Shown: positions 15,396 to 24,453 of the stretch, one piece after another
Position numbering within the stretch: the first letter of the stretch is position 1
Layout: each line of letters opens with the position of its first letter
From: CAYLJJ01 sp964384025
Lineage (GTDB): Bacteria > Myxococcota_A > Bradymonadia > UBA7976 > UBA1532
Reading direction: 5' to 3'
Assembly: GCA_964384025.1 (NCBI GenBank)
Contig: CAYLJJ010000055.1
Location: 1-44,403 of the forward strand
DNA: 44,403 nt
Notes under the pieces: model-generated
Told to the model about the DNA's origin: nothing
The model's database searches: none
The model's input: only the letters and a program-made list of their open reading frames with translations
Position numbers and translations under genes: made by a program

Positions 15396-16112
15396 ATGAA
15401 GATCAGCCTACTCTACCTCCTCCTCAATCTCTCAAGCGGCCCTCCTCTCAAGCTGGAGGCTCAGCCCCCCACGGCGGTTCAGGCAGGGATCGCTGATTCT
15501 CCCCAAGTGGCGGCCATCGTCGCGCGCTATAAAGCTCGGTTGGGAGAGAAGCTCTCCACGGTCATCGCTCAGACAGAGCAGGAGATCTCCGCTCAGGGGG
15601 AGCCCTCCAGCCCTCTAGGGATCTTGGTCGCAGACCTCCTCCTGGCGCAGCTCAAAGCACAAGAGCCAAAGATTCAGGCTTTCTTTACCAATGATGGGGG
15701 CTTGAGAGCCTCGCTCTCGGCGGGGCCTATCCAACTCGGTCAAGTCTATGAGGTGATGCCCTTTGACAACGAGTTGGTGTTGCTGGAATTGGATGGTGTA
15801 CACCTTCAGGCCATCGCAGATCAGATCGCTCGTAAGCGAGGAGAGCCCATCGCAGGGGCGCAGATGCGCTTAGATCCTGCGTTGGGTCGCGCCTCCGAGG
15901 TTAAGATCATGGGTCAAGCCCTTGATCCTCAGGCACGCTATCTCATTGGCACCTCTGATTATCTGGCTGAGGCTGGCTGGATGAGCGAGATCGTCAAAGA
16001 TCTGCCCTTGAAACGCACGGGGATCTTGATGCGAGACGCGATCGCTGAAGGGCTTAAAGCTTCTACACACACCATCAAAGCCAAACTCGATGACAGGTTG
16101 AGCTTCAAATGA
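15396..16112 (+). CDS. 5'-nucleotidase C-terminal domain protein (split UshA type)
   Basis: A 238-residue exported protein corresponding to the substrate-binding C-terminal domain of UshA/YfkN-type 5'-nucleotidases. After a short hydrophobic leader (ISLLYLLLNLSSG) it shows the family hallmarks: GILVADLLL, FFTNDGGLRASL, IQLGQVYEVMPFDNELVLLELDGVHL and the late YLIGTSDYLAEAG. The ATG at 15396 is used; a TTG nine bases earlier is possible. It overlaps the next gene, which encodes the catalytic metallophosphatase domain, by 4 bases. In normal family members both domains are one chain with the catalytic part first; here they are separate and the order is reversed. Confidence 0.82.
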   Translation: MKISLLYLLLNLSSGPPLKLEAQPPTAVQAGIADSPQVAAIVARYKARLGEKLSTVIAQTEQEISAQGEPSSPLGILVADLLLAQLKAQEPKIQAFFTNDGGLRASLSAGPIQLGQVYEVMPFDNELVLLELDGVHLQAIADQIARKRGEPIAGAQMRLDPALGRASEVKIMGQALDPQARYLIGTSDYLAEAGWMSEIVKDLPLKRTGILMRDAIAEGLKASTHTIKAKLDDRLSFK

Positions 16113-16984
16113 GACCGCTCTCTCGTAGAACATTTATCAAGGGGAGTACAGCCAGCCTCGCAAGCTTGGCGCTCCCTCTAGGTGCCCAGGGGGCTGAGGC
16201 TGCTCAGACCCTCACCATCCTCCACACCAACGACACACACTCCCGCCTGGAACCCTTTACTCGAGGGAGGTATAAGGGCTTGGGAGGCATCGCTCGTCGA
16301 GCAACCCTGATCAACTCCATCCGTCAAGCTCAGCCCGCGACCCTGGTTGTCGATGCAGGGGATGTCTTTCAGGGGACCCCCTATTACAACCAGTTCAAGG
16401 GCTGCGCTGAGTATGAGACGATGTCGGCGGCAGGCTATGATCTGGTCACCCTGGGCAACCATGACTTTGATGGCGGTGTAGAGGCTCTGCTCAAGGCGAT
16501 GCAGCTGGCTCGCTTTGGTTTTGTCAGCACCAACTACATCCTGGAGGATGAGCGCCTCAGAACTCGGATCAAGCCCTGGGAACTGCGCCTCGTGGGCGGG
16601 CGACGTGTGGGTCTCTTTGGTTTGGGGGTGATCCTCAAAGGCCTTGTATCTCCTCGATTCCACCAAGGGCTCTATTATACGCCCCCCATCCCCGCTGCGG
16701 CTCACGCGGTTGGGGCGCTCAAGGCGCTGGGTGCAGAAGCGATCATCTGCCTCTCCCATCTGGGCCTCGAAGGCTATGGTGGAGAGCCCGGAGATTTGCA
16801 AGTAGCCGAGGCGGTCAAGGGGATCGATCTTATCGTGGGCGGTCACAGCCACAGCTTTTTAGAGCAGCCTAAGTGGGTGGGTCAAACCGCTGTCGTCCAG
16901 GTAGGACACTCAGGGACCCATCTGGGCCGCGTTGATCTCAGCTTCTCAGGGGGCCTTGAAGCCAGCTCTCTCCCCGTAGAATAA
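16109..16984 (+). CDS. 5'-nucleotidase metallophosphatase domain, TAT exported
   Basis: A 291-residue catalytic half of a UshA-like 5'-nucleotidase or 2',3'-cyclic phosphodiesterase. It starts with a twin-arginine signal (SRRTFIKGSTASLASLALPL), suggesting export after folding with its metals. The dinuclear metal motifs are all visible: ILHTNDTHSR, VVDAGDVFQGTPYY, TLGNHDFDGG, CLSHLG and VGGHSH. It ends shortly after the metal site, as expected if the binding domain is supplied by the upstream gene. The two products probably assemble in the periplasm to recover phosphate and nucleosides from nucleotides. Confidence 0.87.
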   Translation: MRPLSRRTFIKGSTASLASLALPLGAQGAEAAQTLTILHTNDTHSRLEPFTRGRYKGLGGIARRATLINSIRQAQPATLVVDAGDVFQGTPYYNQFKGCAEYETMSAAGYDLVTLGNHDFDGGVEALLKAMQLARFGFVSTNYILEDERLRTRIKPWELRLVGGRRVGLFGLGVILKGLVSPRFHQGLYYTPPIPAAAHAVGALKALGAEAIICLSHLGLEGYGGEPGDLQVAEAVKGIDLIVGGHSHSFLEQPKWVGQTAVVQVGHSGTHLGRVDLSFSGGLEASSLPVE

Positions 16985-17062
16985 CCACATGAGGAAGATG
17001 AGGAGGGCATGGTAGATTGCTGCTCATCTCCTACCCGGTGATGATCCTAAGCGCTCTAAAGT

Positions 17063-19000
17063 TCAAGTCTTGGCAGGGAGACAAGGGATCTCAGGTGATC
17101 TCGGGATCTGAGAGCCTGAGGGCAACTTAAGCTTCTCTCCCTCCTGAACGGGCCTCTGCTCCCGAGCGTTGGGCAGCTCAGGGAACTCAGGCTCCCCCTC
17201 AAGCGCAATGGAGCTTTGTTGAACCCGGATCTCCAAGATATCTGTTCCGATGACCCGCCTCAGCTCCTCAGGGGTAGTGATGCCTTGGAGAACCAGCTCC
17301 AGAGCGCTCTCAGCGAGGCTCTTCATCCCCTTCTCTTGTGCCCGCCTCTCAATAAAATTGGTGTCGCTCCCTTGGCGGATGAGCTGGCGGATCTCATCAT
17401 CCACGTAAAGAATCTCAAAAATGGGGACACGCCCCTTATAGCCACTACGCATACAGTGGTTACAGCCCAGGCCGATCGAGAACTGCGCTCCCTTGAGCTG
17501 TTCAGGCATTAAGCCCTTCAGCTCCCCCGAGGGAGTAGCGGGTTGTTTGCATTGGGGGCAGATCCTCCGCAAGAGGCGCTGAGCCACCACCCCCAACAGG
17601 GTCCCCGCCACCAGGAACATCTCTACCCCCATATCAGCGAGGCGTGCCAAGCTCTCCGCAGCACTGTTGGTGTGCAGAGTCGAGAAGACCAAGTGCCCGG
17701 TCATCGCCGCCTCCATGCCGATCCGCGCCACCTCTCTGTCACGCATCTCACCGACGAAGATGGTATCTGGGTCCTGACGCAGCACCGCGCGGAGACCCTC
17801 TACGAAGGTCATCCCTGATTGACGCTGGATCTGGACATGGTTGATGCCAGGGATCGACATCTCTACCGGGTCCTCCAGGGTGATGATGTTGCGCTCCATA
17901 TGGTTGATCGCCTCCAGGGAGGCATGAACCGTGGTGGTCTTACCGCTGCCTGTCGGCCCCGTAACGATAAGCAACCCTTGAGGGCAGTTGATGATCTTCT
18001 GGTAGGGCTCTAAGAGCACCTTAGGCATACCGATACGATCCAGGCGAGTGATATTCTTGCTGCTCTGGAGCGTACGGATGACACACTTCTCTCCATGCAC
18101 AGTGGGCACAGTGTTGACCCTAAAGTGCAGCAGCTCCTGGTTATATTCCAGGGCCAAGTGTCCATCTTGGGGAACTCGAGTTTTGCTGATGTCCATCCTC
18201 GCCATCACTTTGACGCGGCTGATGAGGGCGCGATGGAGGCTCTTGGGGGGAGCGAGAATGCCGTGCAAGAGACCATCTATGCGCATCCGCACCCGAAAGA
18301 AATCTTGGTAGGGCTCCAGATGGATATCACTGGCGCGCCGCCGCACTGCTTCGATGAGTAGGAAGTTGATCAAGAGGATGATGGGTTGGGCCTCAGACTC
18401 AGAGCGCAGCTCATAGACATCACTGTTCTCCTCCTCTTCAGGTAGATCTTGGAGGGCGATAGCACGCTCATAGAGGTCTCCTCCCTTGATCACCTCTTCT
18501 AAGAGCGCCTGAGTACTGTAGTGCTCCTCGATCACTCGACGGATGGCCACCTCAGAGGCGACAATCACTCGGATCTGATGGCAACCGGTAATAAAGCGCA
18601 CATCATCAATGGCGGCTAAGTTGTTGGGATTGGCCATGGCGATGGTGAGGATGTGACGATTGCGCCGCACGACCACCACCTCGAAGCGTTTTACGAAGTC
18701 GCTGGGGAGGAGCTTGACCAGTTCAGGATCGATCTCTAAGTCTGCCTCTGTAGCAGCCTCATAGCCCAGCTGTCCTGAGAGGAATTCGGCCAACTCGCTT
18801 TCGCGGATCGCGCCGCTGTGTATCAGCGCGCTCCCCAGACGCTCCCCTGTTGTACGTTGTCGCCGACAACCCTCCTGAAGCTGTTCAGCGCTGATGCGGC
18901 CTGCACGAAGAAGAAGCTCCCCGATGCGAATTTTAGGCTTGTCTTGATAGTTAGGTTTGTTTATGTAGTTAGATTTGCTTCCATAGGTGCTCTCTGTCAT
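17063..19000 (-). CDS. PilB/GspE-family secretion or pilus assembly ATPase
   Basis: A 645-residue cytoplasmic hexameric ATPase that powers type IV pilus extension or type II secretion. The N-terminal region is MshEN/T2SSE-N-like (IGELLLRAGRISAEQL ... LGYEA). The C-terminal motor has Walker A GPTGSGKTTT, the Asp box (ITLEDPVE), Walker B IFVGEMRD and the His box (HLVFSTLHTNS). A tetra-Cys zinc site (CPQCKQ and CNHC) is present, a GspE/PilB feature absent from PilT. The short C-terminal tail after ILEIRV is Pro/Glu-rich and unusual. It stands alone with no pilus or Gsp genes around it, so which machine it serves is unclear. Confidence 0.85.
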   Translation of the reverse strand: MTESTYGSKSNYINKPNYQDKPKIRIGELLLRAGRISAEQLQEGCRRQRTTGERLGSALIHSGAIRESELAEFLSGQLGYEAATEADLEIDPELVKLLPSDFVKRFEVVVVRRNRHILTIAMANPNNLAAIDDVRFITGCHQIRVIVASEVAIRRVIEEHYSTQALLEEVIKGGDLYERAIALQDLPEEEENSDVYELRSESEAQPIILLINFLLIEAVRRRASDIHLEPYQDFFRVRMRIDGLLHGILAPPKSLHRALISRVKVMARMDISKTRVPQDGHLALEYNQELLHFRVNTVPTVHGEKCVIRTLQSSKNITRLDRIGMPKVLLEPYQKIINCPQGLLIVTGPTGSGKTTTVHASLEAINHMERNIITLEDPVEMSIPGINHVQIQRQSGMTFVEGLRAVLRQDPDTIFVGEMRDREVARIGMEAAMTGHLVFSTLHTNSAAESLARLADMGVEMFLVAGTLLGVVAQRLLRRICPQCKQPATPSGELKGLMPEQLKGAQFSIGLGCNHCMRSGYKGRVPIFEILYVDDEIRQLIRQGSDTNFIERRAQEKGMKSLAESALELVLQGITTPEELRRVIGTDILEIRVQQSSIALEGEPEFPELPNAREQRPVQEGEKLKLPSGSQIPRSPEIPCLPAKT

Positions 19001-19498
19001 CGATGATCCTCCTTATCTCCTGTTTCGGTGATTTTCTTAGGGAGCTGAAGAGGAGGCCTGAACCAAGGGCAGCCATCAACATTTCAAGCTGACCCGGCCA
19101 AGTGCTCACCTGATTGGGTGCTATCCATCTTCTACAGAAATCATATACTGAGATAATAGGATTTGGTTGAACCCGTAAGGTCGTAGTCAGAACCCTTGAT
19201 GAAGGTTGTGATTTCGGGTTCTAAATGCATAATGAATAAAGGTGAGATGTACCAATCCATTGAAGATAATCATCTGTCTCACTCGTTCCGTATCCGATAT
19301 TCATATTTGGTGTTATATCTTTAGCCTATTGGACTGTTCATTCACTCAACATCTTCAGCGGTTAAACAAGTATAGCTTCACACCGCCATCGTGTTACTTG
19401 AACTCCGAATGAAAGATGAGTCCCACTCATCCCGTTTACGCCGATCCTTAACAACACTAAGCGCCTAAAGCATCTGTAGCCCCCTACTCACAGCATAT

Positions 19499-20033
19499 TT
19501 GGCTATCAAGATGCTCTTTTGGAAGGCTCCTCGCGGGCCGGTCATCTGCCTCGATTTTAAGATCGATCAAAGCCCCTTCAGGCAGAGCATAGCGCTCCTG
19601 GTTCTGCTTCCAAGTTTTGTGCATTCGTTGTCGGTCTGCAACATCCTCAGTGAGAAGACGGAGGCGTTGAGGCTTGGGAAGGAGCGTGAAGACGATGTGG
19701 AAGATGGCCTTGCAAATCAGCTCGTGGAAGAGCTAGCATATTTTGGTAGGAAGAAAGAGTGAGGGGCGCACTTAATAACGCCCTGATGCGAACCTGTAGG
19801 GCATCAACAAAGATGGGTTCTTTGAATATTCACGAATACGATGCAAGCACTCACGGAGTTGGGCAGCGATTTTGAGGAGTTTAAAGGCGCGGTTTTGAGC
19901 GGAATGAAAAGAGTGAGGGGCCTCACAATCCTCACAGCCGCCTTGTTGGCGGTGAAAGAGGAGCCTTTGGCGACCATCGAGAGTCCCCAACTCTCGCACT
20001 TCCAGACTGGAGGGACTTGACCGCTGAAGATCT
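19499..20033 (-). pseudogene. Frame-broken transposase-like remnant
   Basis: On the minus strand two coding-like pieces lie end to end in different frames. The upstream one (20033-19772) reads APHSFHSAQNRAFKLLKIA and resembles, weakly, the C-terminal tail of DDE transposases (the pattern EHxFSxxxxAxKxFYxLxQIA). The downstream one (about 19736-19499) reads ELICKAIFHIVFTLLP and then DVADRQRMHKTWKQNQERY, with an in-frame stop just before it and no start codon. Biased composition of the translations suggests former coding sequence. The family assignment is tentative. Confidence 0.35.
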
Positions 20034-20150
20034 CAGGCAGATGAGCTAAGCCTTTAATGTAGGATGGGAATATCAGAAATGGAACGAATGGATGTTACAA
20101 TCCACAAAATTCTACTGTCGTGGGATCGCTTGAAGATCTCAAGTTGAGGA

Positions 20151-20195
20151 AAAATCACCACACAACAGATGGGGAGAAAATCACCACACAACAGA
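20151..20195. repeat. 26-base tandem direct repeat, two copies
   Basis: The 19-mer AAAATCACCACACAACAGA occurs at 20151-20169 and again at 20177-20195, with a similar GGGGAG spacer after each. The period is 26 bases. It might be a scar or end of a lost mobile element, or an operator-like direct repeat upstream of the hydrolase/kinase pair. Confidence 0.7.
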
Positions 20196-20590
20196 GGGGA
20201 GCCTGAGAATCTCGTTTTCGGTGCTTATGGTGCGCTCTTTACGCTTGGATTTCGGCTTAAAAGATCGTCCACTCCTGTTTCTCCAATCCCTCAAAAATAC
20301 TTCATCTTTGCATAGGAGAGTGTTTGAAATTGCCTTGGCTTTCGACATGCCTCGCTCATCTTTGGTTTGGCAAGAATGTAAATTGTGATACTTTTGTTTG
20401 GTGTCGGCTCCCTCCGTTATCATTCCTGCATGGGTCGCAATCGTGGAGTGTTGGCGTAATCCGGTACTACAATCGGTTTGGTGAAAAGCTGGATCGGACT
20501 TGTCTCTTAGATTCTTGCTCATCGAGGGATTTAGCACCCGCTCACTCCCCATGGGGTATTTGAGTGCTTCCAAACACGGTACCAACTGAT

Positions 20591-21421
20591 ATGCAATCAA
20601 AAACAGAGCCCAGTAGTTCTCGCCTTCAGAGGATGGTCGTACATCGACAAGGGCAAGGAGAACCAGTGCTTCTGGTACACGGAATCACGACCTACTCATT
20701 CATCTGGCGCCAAATCATACCGAAACTCAGCCTCGAATATAAGACATTGGCGGTTGATCTTGCAGGTTGTGGTGAGGCTGATATGTCGCCGGGAGTGGAC
20801 TACTCACTCCCAGCACATGCTGAACGCCTGCGGGCCCTGTTGGATGAGCTGGGTCTGCAACGGGTTCACCTTTTAAGCCACGATGTGGGCGGTGGTATCG
20901 CGCAAATTTTCGCTGTCCGTTACCCTGAACGTCTGCTTAGCCTCACGCTCATAAACCCAGTAGGTTATAATTACTGGCCAGTGCAACCCATTTCCGCCAT
21001 GCGTGCGCCGCTCCTACGCCACCTCGCCATCGCAGCGCTCGATCTGGGCATATATACACTCCTTATTAAACGGGGAGTGTTCCATACTGAGCGCGTTACC
21101 CCTGGGCTGATGGAGATGTTCTGGGCGCCCTTGCGAGCACGCAAGGGACGCAAAGCCTTTCTCAGCTTCGCCAAGAGCCTCAACAATCTCCACCTCATGG
21201 AGATCATCGATCAACTCCGAGGGTTGAAAACTCCAACGTTGATCGTGCGTGGTGATGAGGACCTTTACCTACCCGCATCTATCTGTGAGCGTTTGGCAGG
21301 AGACCTGCCAAACGCACGTCTTCTTCGCTTTTCTGAAGCAGGTCATTTTATCCAAGAAGATATTCCCATTCTCCTCACACAATCTATCATCGAATTTTTT
21401 AAGGAAACCTGCCATGTTTGA
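20591..21421 (+). CDS. Alpha/beta hydrolase, haloalkane dehalogenase/epoxide hydrolase type
   Basis: A 276-residue cytoplasmic alpha/beta-hydrolase. The oxyanion-hole motif is LLVHGITTYSFIW, the nucleophile elbow LLSHDVGGG with Asp (residue 98) in place of Ser, the acid region TLIVRGDEDLYLP, and the catalytic His EAGHFIQED. An Asp nucleophile points to epoxide hydrolases or haloalkane dehalogenases, and not to esterases. A cap domain fits between the elbow and the acid. The start is uncertain because no clear ribosome site precedes 20591. The 3' end overlaps the start of the histidine kinase gene, so the two are co-translated. Substrate unknown. Confidence 0.78.
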   Translation: MQSKTEPSSSRLQRMVVHRQGQGEPVLLVHGITTYSFIWRQIIPKLSLEYKTLAVDLAGCGEADMSPGVDYSLPAHAERLRALLDELGLQRVHLLSHDVGGGIAQIFAVRYPERLLSLTLINPVGYNYWPVQPISAMRAPLLRHLAIAALDLGIYTLLIKRGVFHTERVTPGLMEMFWAPLRARKGRKAFLSFAKSLNNLHLMEIIDQLRGLKTPTLIVRGDEDLYLPASICERLAGDLPNARLLRFSEAGHFIQEDIPILLTQSIIEFFKETCHV

Positions 21422-23579
21422 TGAGCTGTTGGCGAGGATCGTAGAGCTTGAATCCTGTATTCATATACTACATCAAGAAAACAACATCCTCATAGAATCT
21501 GCGCAAACCATTGAATTATTTCGCAAAATAGCCGAAGTGGCTCAAAATGCAAAGAATGAAACAGAATTAGCTGAAATTTTACTAGAACATGTGAGTATTT
21601 TGATGGATTTTCCATGGTGTGCTTATTTTGTTTCACGAGGGAAAGAAACGCAGTGTATAGCCAGCTATGCTGCAGTATCGGATGAGTCTATACTGCTCAA
21701 GAGAGTAGAGCTTTCTAGTGGGTGGATAGATCTACAAGAAGATAATTTATTTTTTTTTGATGAAGAGGATGCCTGTGCTGTTGGAATTTCTTTGAACTTT
21801 GCTACAGATATAATCCCGTCGCGAATCTTTTGCTACCGTTTTAACACAACAGAGAAAGCAGCGGGTATGTTGCTCTTCGTCAGTGAAGATACGGATCTAC
21901 GACGCCTTGATGATCTTACCCCACTCCTATATGATGTAAGTTTAATGGTGGCACTTCGTCTGGAGCGCCAGGGTTTTAACAACGAATTACATCGCCTTAA
22001 TGGAGAACTTAACCGCCTTAACGCCGAACTTTCGCAGAAAATTGTTGGTCGTACGGCTGCTCTACGAGAAAGCGAGAGAAACTATAGAGCCATCTTTGAA
22101 CAAACTACAGCAGGTATCGTTAATATCAATAAAGAGGGATATATCCTCCATTGCAATCAACGTTTTTTGAGTATACTAGGTTATACTGCTATTGAAGAGG
22201 TGATCGGTCGTCTATACATGGATTTCATCCACCCAGATAGCCATTTCGGAAGCAAAGAGAGGGTGTTAAATCTTTGGCTGGGCAATCTCAGCCATGATGT
22301 ACAGGAAATTCGTTTCCTTAAGAAGAACAATGATGTAATCTGGACACAGGTAAGCACCTCAGCACTACGAGACGAGCAAGGTCGGACACGACAAATTAAT
22401 GCGGTGGTTTTGGATGTTAATAAACATAAAGAAACTGAAGCTACCCTGATACAGGTCCAAAAAATGCATTCTATTGGAGAACTTGCAGGAGGAATAGCTC
22501 ATGATTTTAATAACCTACTGACACCTATTCTTATTGCATGTGATTTTCAACTTGAAAATAAACATGATGCTTTGGTTCGTGAAGATCTCCTCACTATTCA
22601 GCTTGCTGCAAAACGTGCCAGCGCATTAACTCAGAAAATTCTTGCTTTTAGCCGAAAACAGTTATTTAAACTGGAAAGTATCTCATTGCATCGGCAACTT
22701 AAGCAAATTACACCACTACTTCGACGTACAATCCCTGCAAACATCAAAATAGAAATAGATGCTCCAGAGTCATTACAGTTAATTGAAGGCGATGTTGTGC
22801 AGCTTGAACAGGTTGTCATGAATCTGGTTGTTAATGCAAAAGACGCGATGCCAGAGGGGGGGATTCTCTCTATTACCGCTGATGATGTCTTCATAGAAGA
22901 TTATACGGAAAAAGGACCGAGCAATTTTACGCCTGGAGATTACGTGCGCCTCCGCGTACATGATACCGGTGGAGGTATACCGCCTGAGATAGTCAATAAA
23001 ATATTTGAGCCTTTCTTCAGCACTAAGCCTGCAGGGTATGGTACAGGACTCGGGCTCGCTACCGTGCATGGTATCGTACACCAACACCACGGATACATCT
23101 GGGCCGAAAGTTGGCTTGGCAAAGGTAGCCTCTTCACCTTACTCTTCCCAGCCTCACAGAAGCCTGTACGTGAACTAAGCCAACAGAACCCTAAATCTGT
23201 TGAACTTAAGAAACAGACCCGGATCGTTGTAGCTGATGATGATGAATGGGTGCGCAAGCTCGCCTATCGTATCCTCCATGAACAGGGTTATGAAGTACTG
23301 GAGTATCCTGATGGCCTCAGTTGTCTACAAGCTTGTGGTGAAGGCAAGCCCTCTATCCATCTCCTGCTCACCGACCTAGTAATGCCGCAGATGAGCGGCT
23401 ATGAACTCTACCGGGCTCTGAAGACTCACCACAGCGATCTGCGAGTACTCTTTACTTCAGGTTATGCCCCTGAAGCATTCCAAGACAAAATGAACATCTG
23501 CTCGGAGTTTAACTTTCTGCCTAAGCCATTCTCTGTGCTCCCCCTGCTCAACGCAGTACATACCGTACTTCATGAATGA
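21414..23579 (+). CDS. Hybrid histidine kinase (GAF-like, PAS, HisKA, HATPase, REC)
   Basis: A 721-residue sensor kinase. The ATG at 21414 has AAGGAAA 6 bases upstream and overlaps the hydrolase stop; the open frame further upstream is a shadow of the hydrolase. Order of domains: short coiled coil, GAF-like sensor (~30-190), a Leu/Asn heptad coiled coil (LHRLNGELNRLNAELS), a PAS domain (NYRAIFEQTTAGIVNINKEG), HisKA with phospho-acceptor His363 in GGIAHDFNNLL, the HATPase N box (NLVVNAKDAM), G boxes (DTGGGIP, GTGLGLATV), and a C-terminal receiver with Asp654 (LLTDLVMPQMSG) and the conserved Lys in LPKPFS. No membrane segment, so it senses a cytoplasmic signal. GGIAHDFNNLL is typical of NtrB-like hybrid kinases. 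Its sequence is noticeably more AT-rich than that of most neighbours. Confidence 0.92.
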   Translation: MFDELLARIVELESCIHILHQENNILIESAQTIELFRKIAEVAQNAKNETELAEILLEHVSILMDFPWCAYFVSRGKETQCIASYAAVSDESILLKRVELSSGWIDLQEDNLFFFDEEDACAVGISLNFATDIIPSRIFCYRFNTTEKAAGMLLFVSEDTDLRRLDDLTPLLYDVSLMVALRLERQGFNNELHRLNGELNRLNAELSQKIVGRTAALRESERNYRAIFEQTTAGIVNINKEGYILHCNQRFLSILGYTAIEEVIGRLYMDFIHPDSHFGSKERVLNLWLGNLSHDVQEIRFLKKNNDVIWTQVSTSALRDEQGRTRQINAVVLDVNKHKETEATLIQVQKMHSIGELAGGIAHDFNNLLTPILIACDFQLENKHDALVREDLLTIQLAAKRASALTQKILAFSRKQLFKLESISLHRQLKQITPLLRRTIPANIKIEIDAPESLQLIEGDVVQLEQVVMNLVVNAKDAMPEGGILSITADDVFIEDYTEKGPSNFTPGDYVRLRVHDTGGGIPPEIVNKIFEPFFSTKPAGYGTGLGLATVHGIVHQHHGYIWAESWLGKGSLFTLLFPASQKPVRELSQQNPKSVELKKQTRIVVADDDEWVRKLAYRILHEQGYEVLEYPDGLSCLQACGEGKPSIHLLLTDLVMPQMSGYELYRALKTHHSDLRVLFTSGYAPEAFQDKMNICSEFNFLPKPFSVLPLLNAVHTVLHE

Positions 23580-24021
23580 GTCTTCTCAAATAATGAAGAC
23601 CTAATAGTACAGTCGATATGGGGATACTCTGTTCATATGCTACAATAATCCAGACATTGTTTTTGAGAGAGATAACAGATTAGCTTCACATCGTTCATAT
23701 CAGAGTATTCAGAGGGCGGTTTCGACTATATTATGTTTTTTTAAAAAATTGGGCGTTGCTAGCTAAATAAGCATTCATTTGGATGAAACAAGTTCTCAAT
23801 GAAATCAATCGAAAAGATTAAAGGTTGCGGTCATAAATAAGCGATATAATATTGATTTATTCCAAAGGATACTCATCCATTGTAGCAGATCATCATCCAT
23901 AACGATGCGAACCTTGTTGATATGCTCTACCGCGAAAAAGTCTAACACCCGCTCGATGGGTCGCCCCAACTCATTTTCGAACGAGCCATTGATAATCATC
24001 ATCTGTCCTTATGCTTGGGAT
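23580..24021. other. 442-base intergenic region with one doubtful small ORF
   Basis: An AT-rich gap between the histidine kinase and the convergent kinase operon. The only open frame worth noting is on the minus strand at 23805-24002 (65 codons, containing ELGRPIERVLDFFAVEHINK). Its composition looks coding, but it has no ribosome site I trust and no family I recognise. It could be a small downstream gene of the kinase operon or a remnant. No hairpin with a T-tract was seen. Confidence 0.35.
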
Positions 24022-24453
24022 TCATTGAGGTGCCCCTGCCGCGAGCCAGTCGATGAGGGGCTGCATCTCTTCGGTTGATAGAGGCTTTCCGTTAAGAGGC
24101 ATCTGTGCCCCATGAGGAGGAGGCGTCAACAATTTTAAGAGCATCTCATTCTCACAGGGCTCAGTTATATGGAGCTGTTCAGATTTGAGAAATTTACCCC
24201 CAGTATTGAAGCTCTCATAGCTTGAGAGATTCAAACCTCCTAAGAGCTGACCAACCCCTCCAGCTTGAACATGACAGCCGCAATAGGGCTCAAAGAGTTG
24301 CTGCTTGATGCTCTGAAAATCTGGAGTAGGAGCAGAGGATGCAGAGAGGCTGCAAGGAGCAAGCATCCCCTCCTGTTCAGCTCCCAGCTCAGGATCTAGA
24401 GAGCCACAACCCAAGAACAACAACAGAGGCAGAAGGGAAGATGGGCTACTCAT
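24022..24453 (-). CDS. Small lipoprotein resembling planctomycete-type cytochrome c domain
   Basis: A 143-residue predicted lipoprotein: signal ending LLFLGC, then IKQQLFEPYCGCHVQAGG, LNLSSYESFNTGG, PPPHGAQMPLNGKPLS and a final LIDWLAAGAPQ. This order of motifs is that of PSCyt1-like domains found in many myxobacterial and planctomycete proteins. The heme site of that family is CxxCH, but here it reads CGCH with only one residue between the cysteines, so covalent heme attachment is doubtful. Two further Cys (APCSL, EPCEN) could pair. It overlaps the kinase gene by 4 bases and is translated with it. Confidence 0.65.
   Translation of the reverse strand: MSSPSSLLPLLLFLGCGSLDPELGAEQEGMLAPCSLSASSAPTPDFQSIKQQLFEPYCGCHVQAGGVGQLLGGLNLSSYESFNTGGKFLKSEQLHITEPCENEMLLKLLTPPPHGAQMPLNGKPLSTEEMQPLIDWLAAGAPQ

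Larger units (their letters stand above)
19001..20590. other. 1.6-kb decayed intergenic region
   Basis: No convincing intact gene. From 19001 to about 19495 I see only AT-richer non-coding sequence with stops in all frames, including a loose inverted repeat (GAACCCG near 19170 and CGGGTTC near 19215). From 19496 to 20035 there are frame-broken minus-strand coding remnants, described separately. At 20151-20195 there is a short tandem repeat. The rest up to the hydrolase start has open frames on both strands with no recognisable product. Confidence 0.5.

Noticed and set aside
20151..20195. Possible CRISPR array
   Set aside because: Only two copies of a 19-base repeat with a 7-base gap; too short and no cas genes nearby.
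20181..20600. Minus-strand 139-codon frame upstream of the hydrolase
   Set aside because: No ribosome site, no recognisable motif, and it spans the hydrolase start and decayed DNA; not called as a gene.
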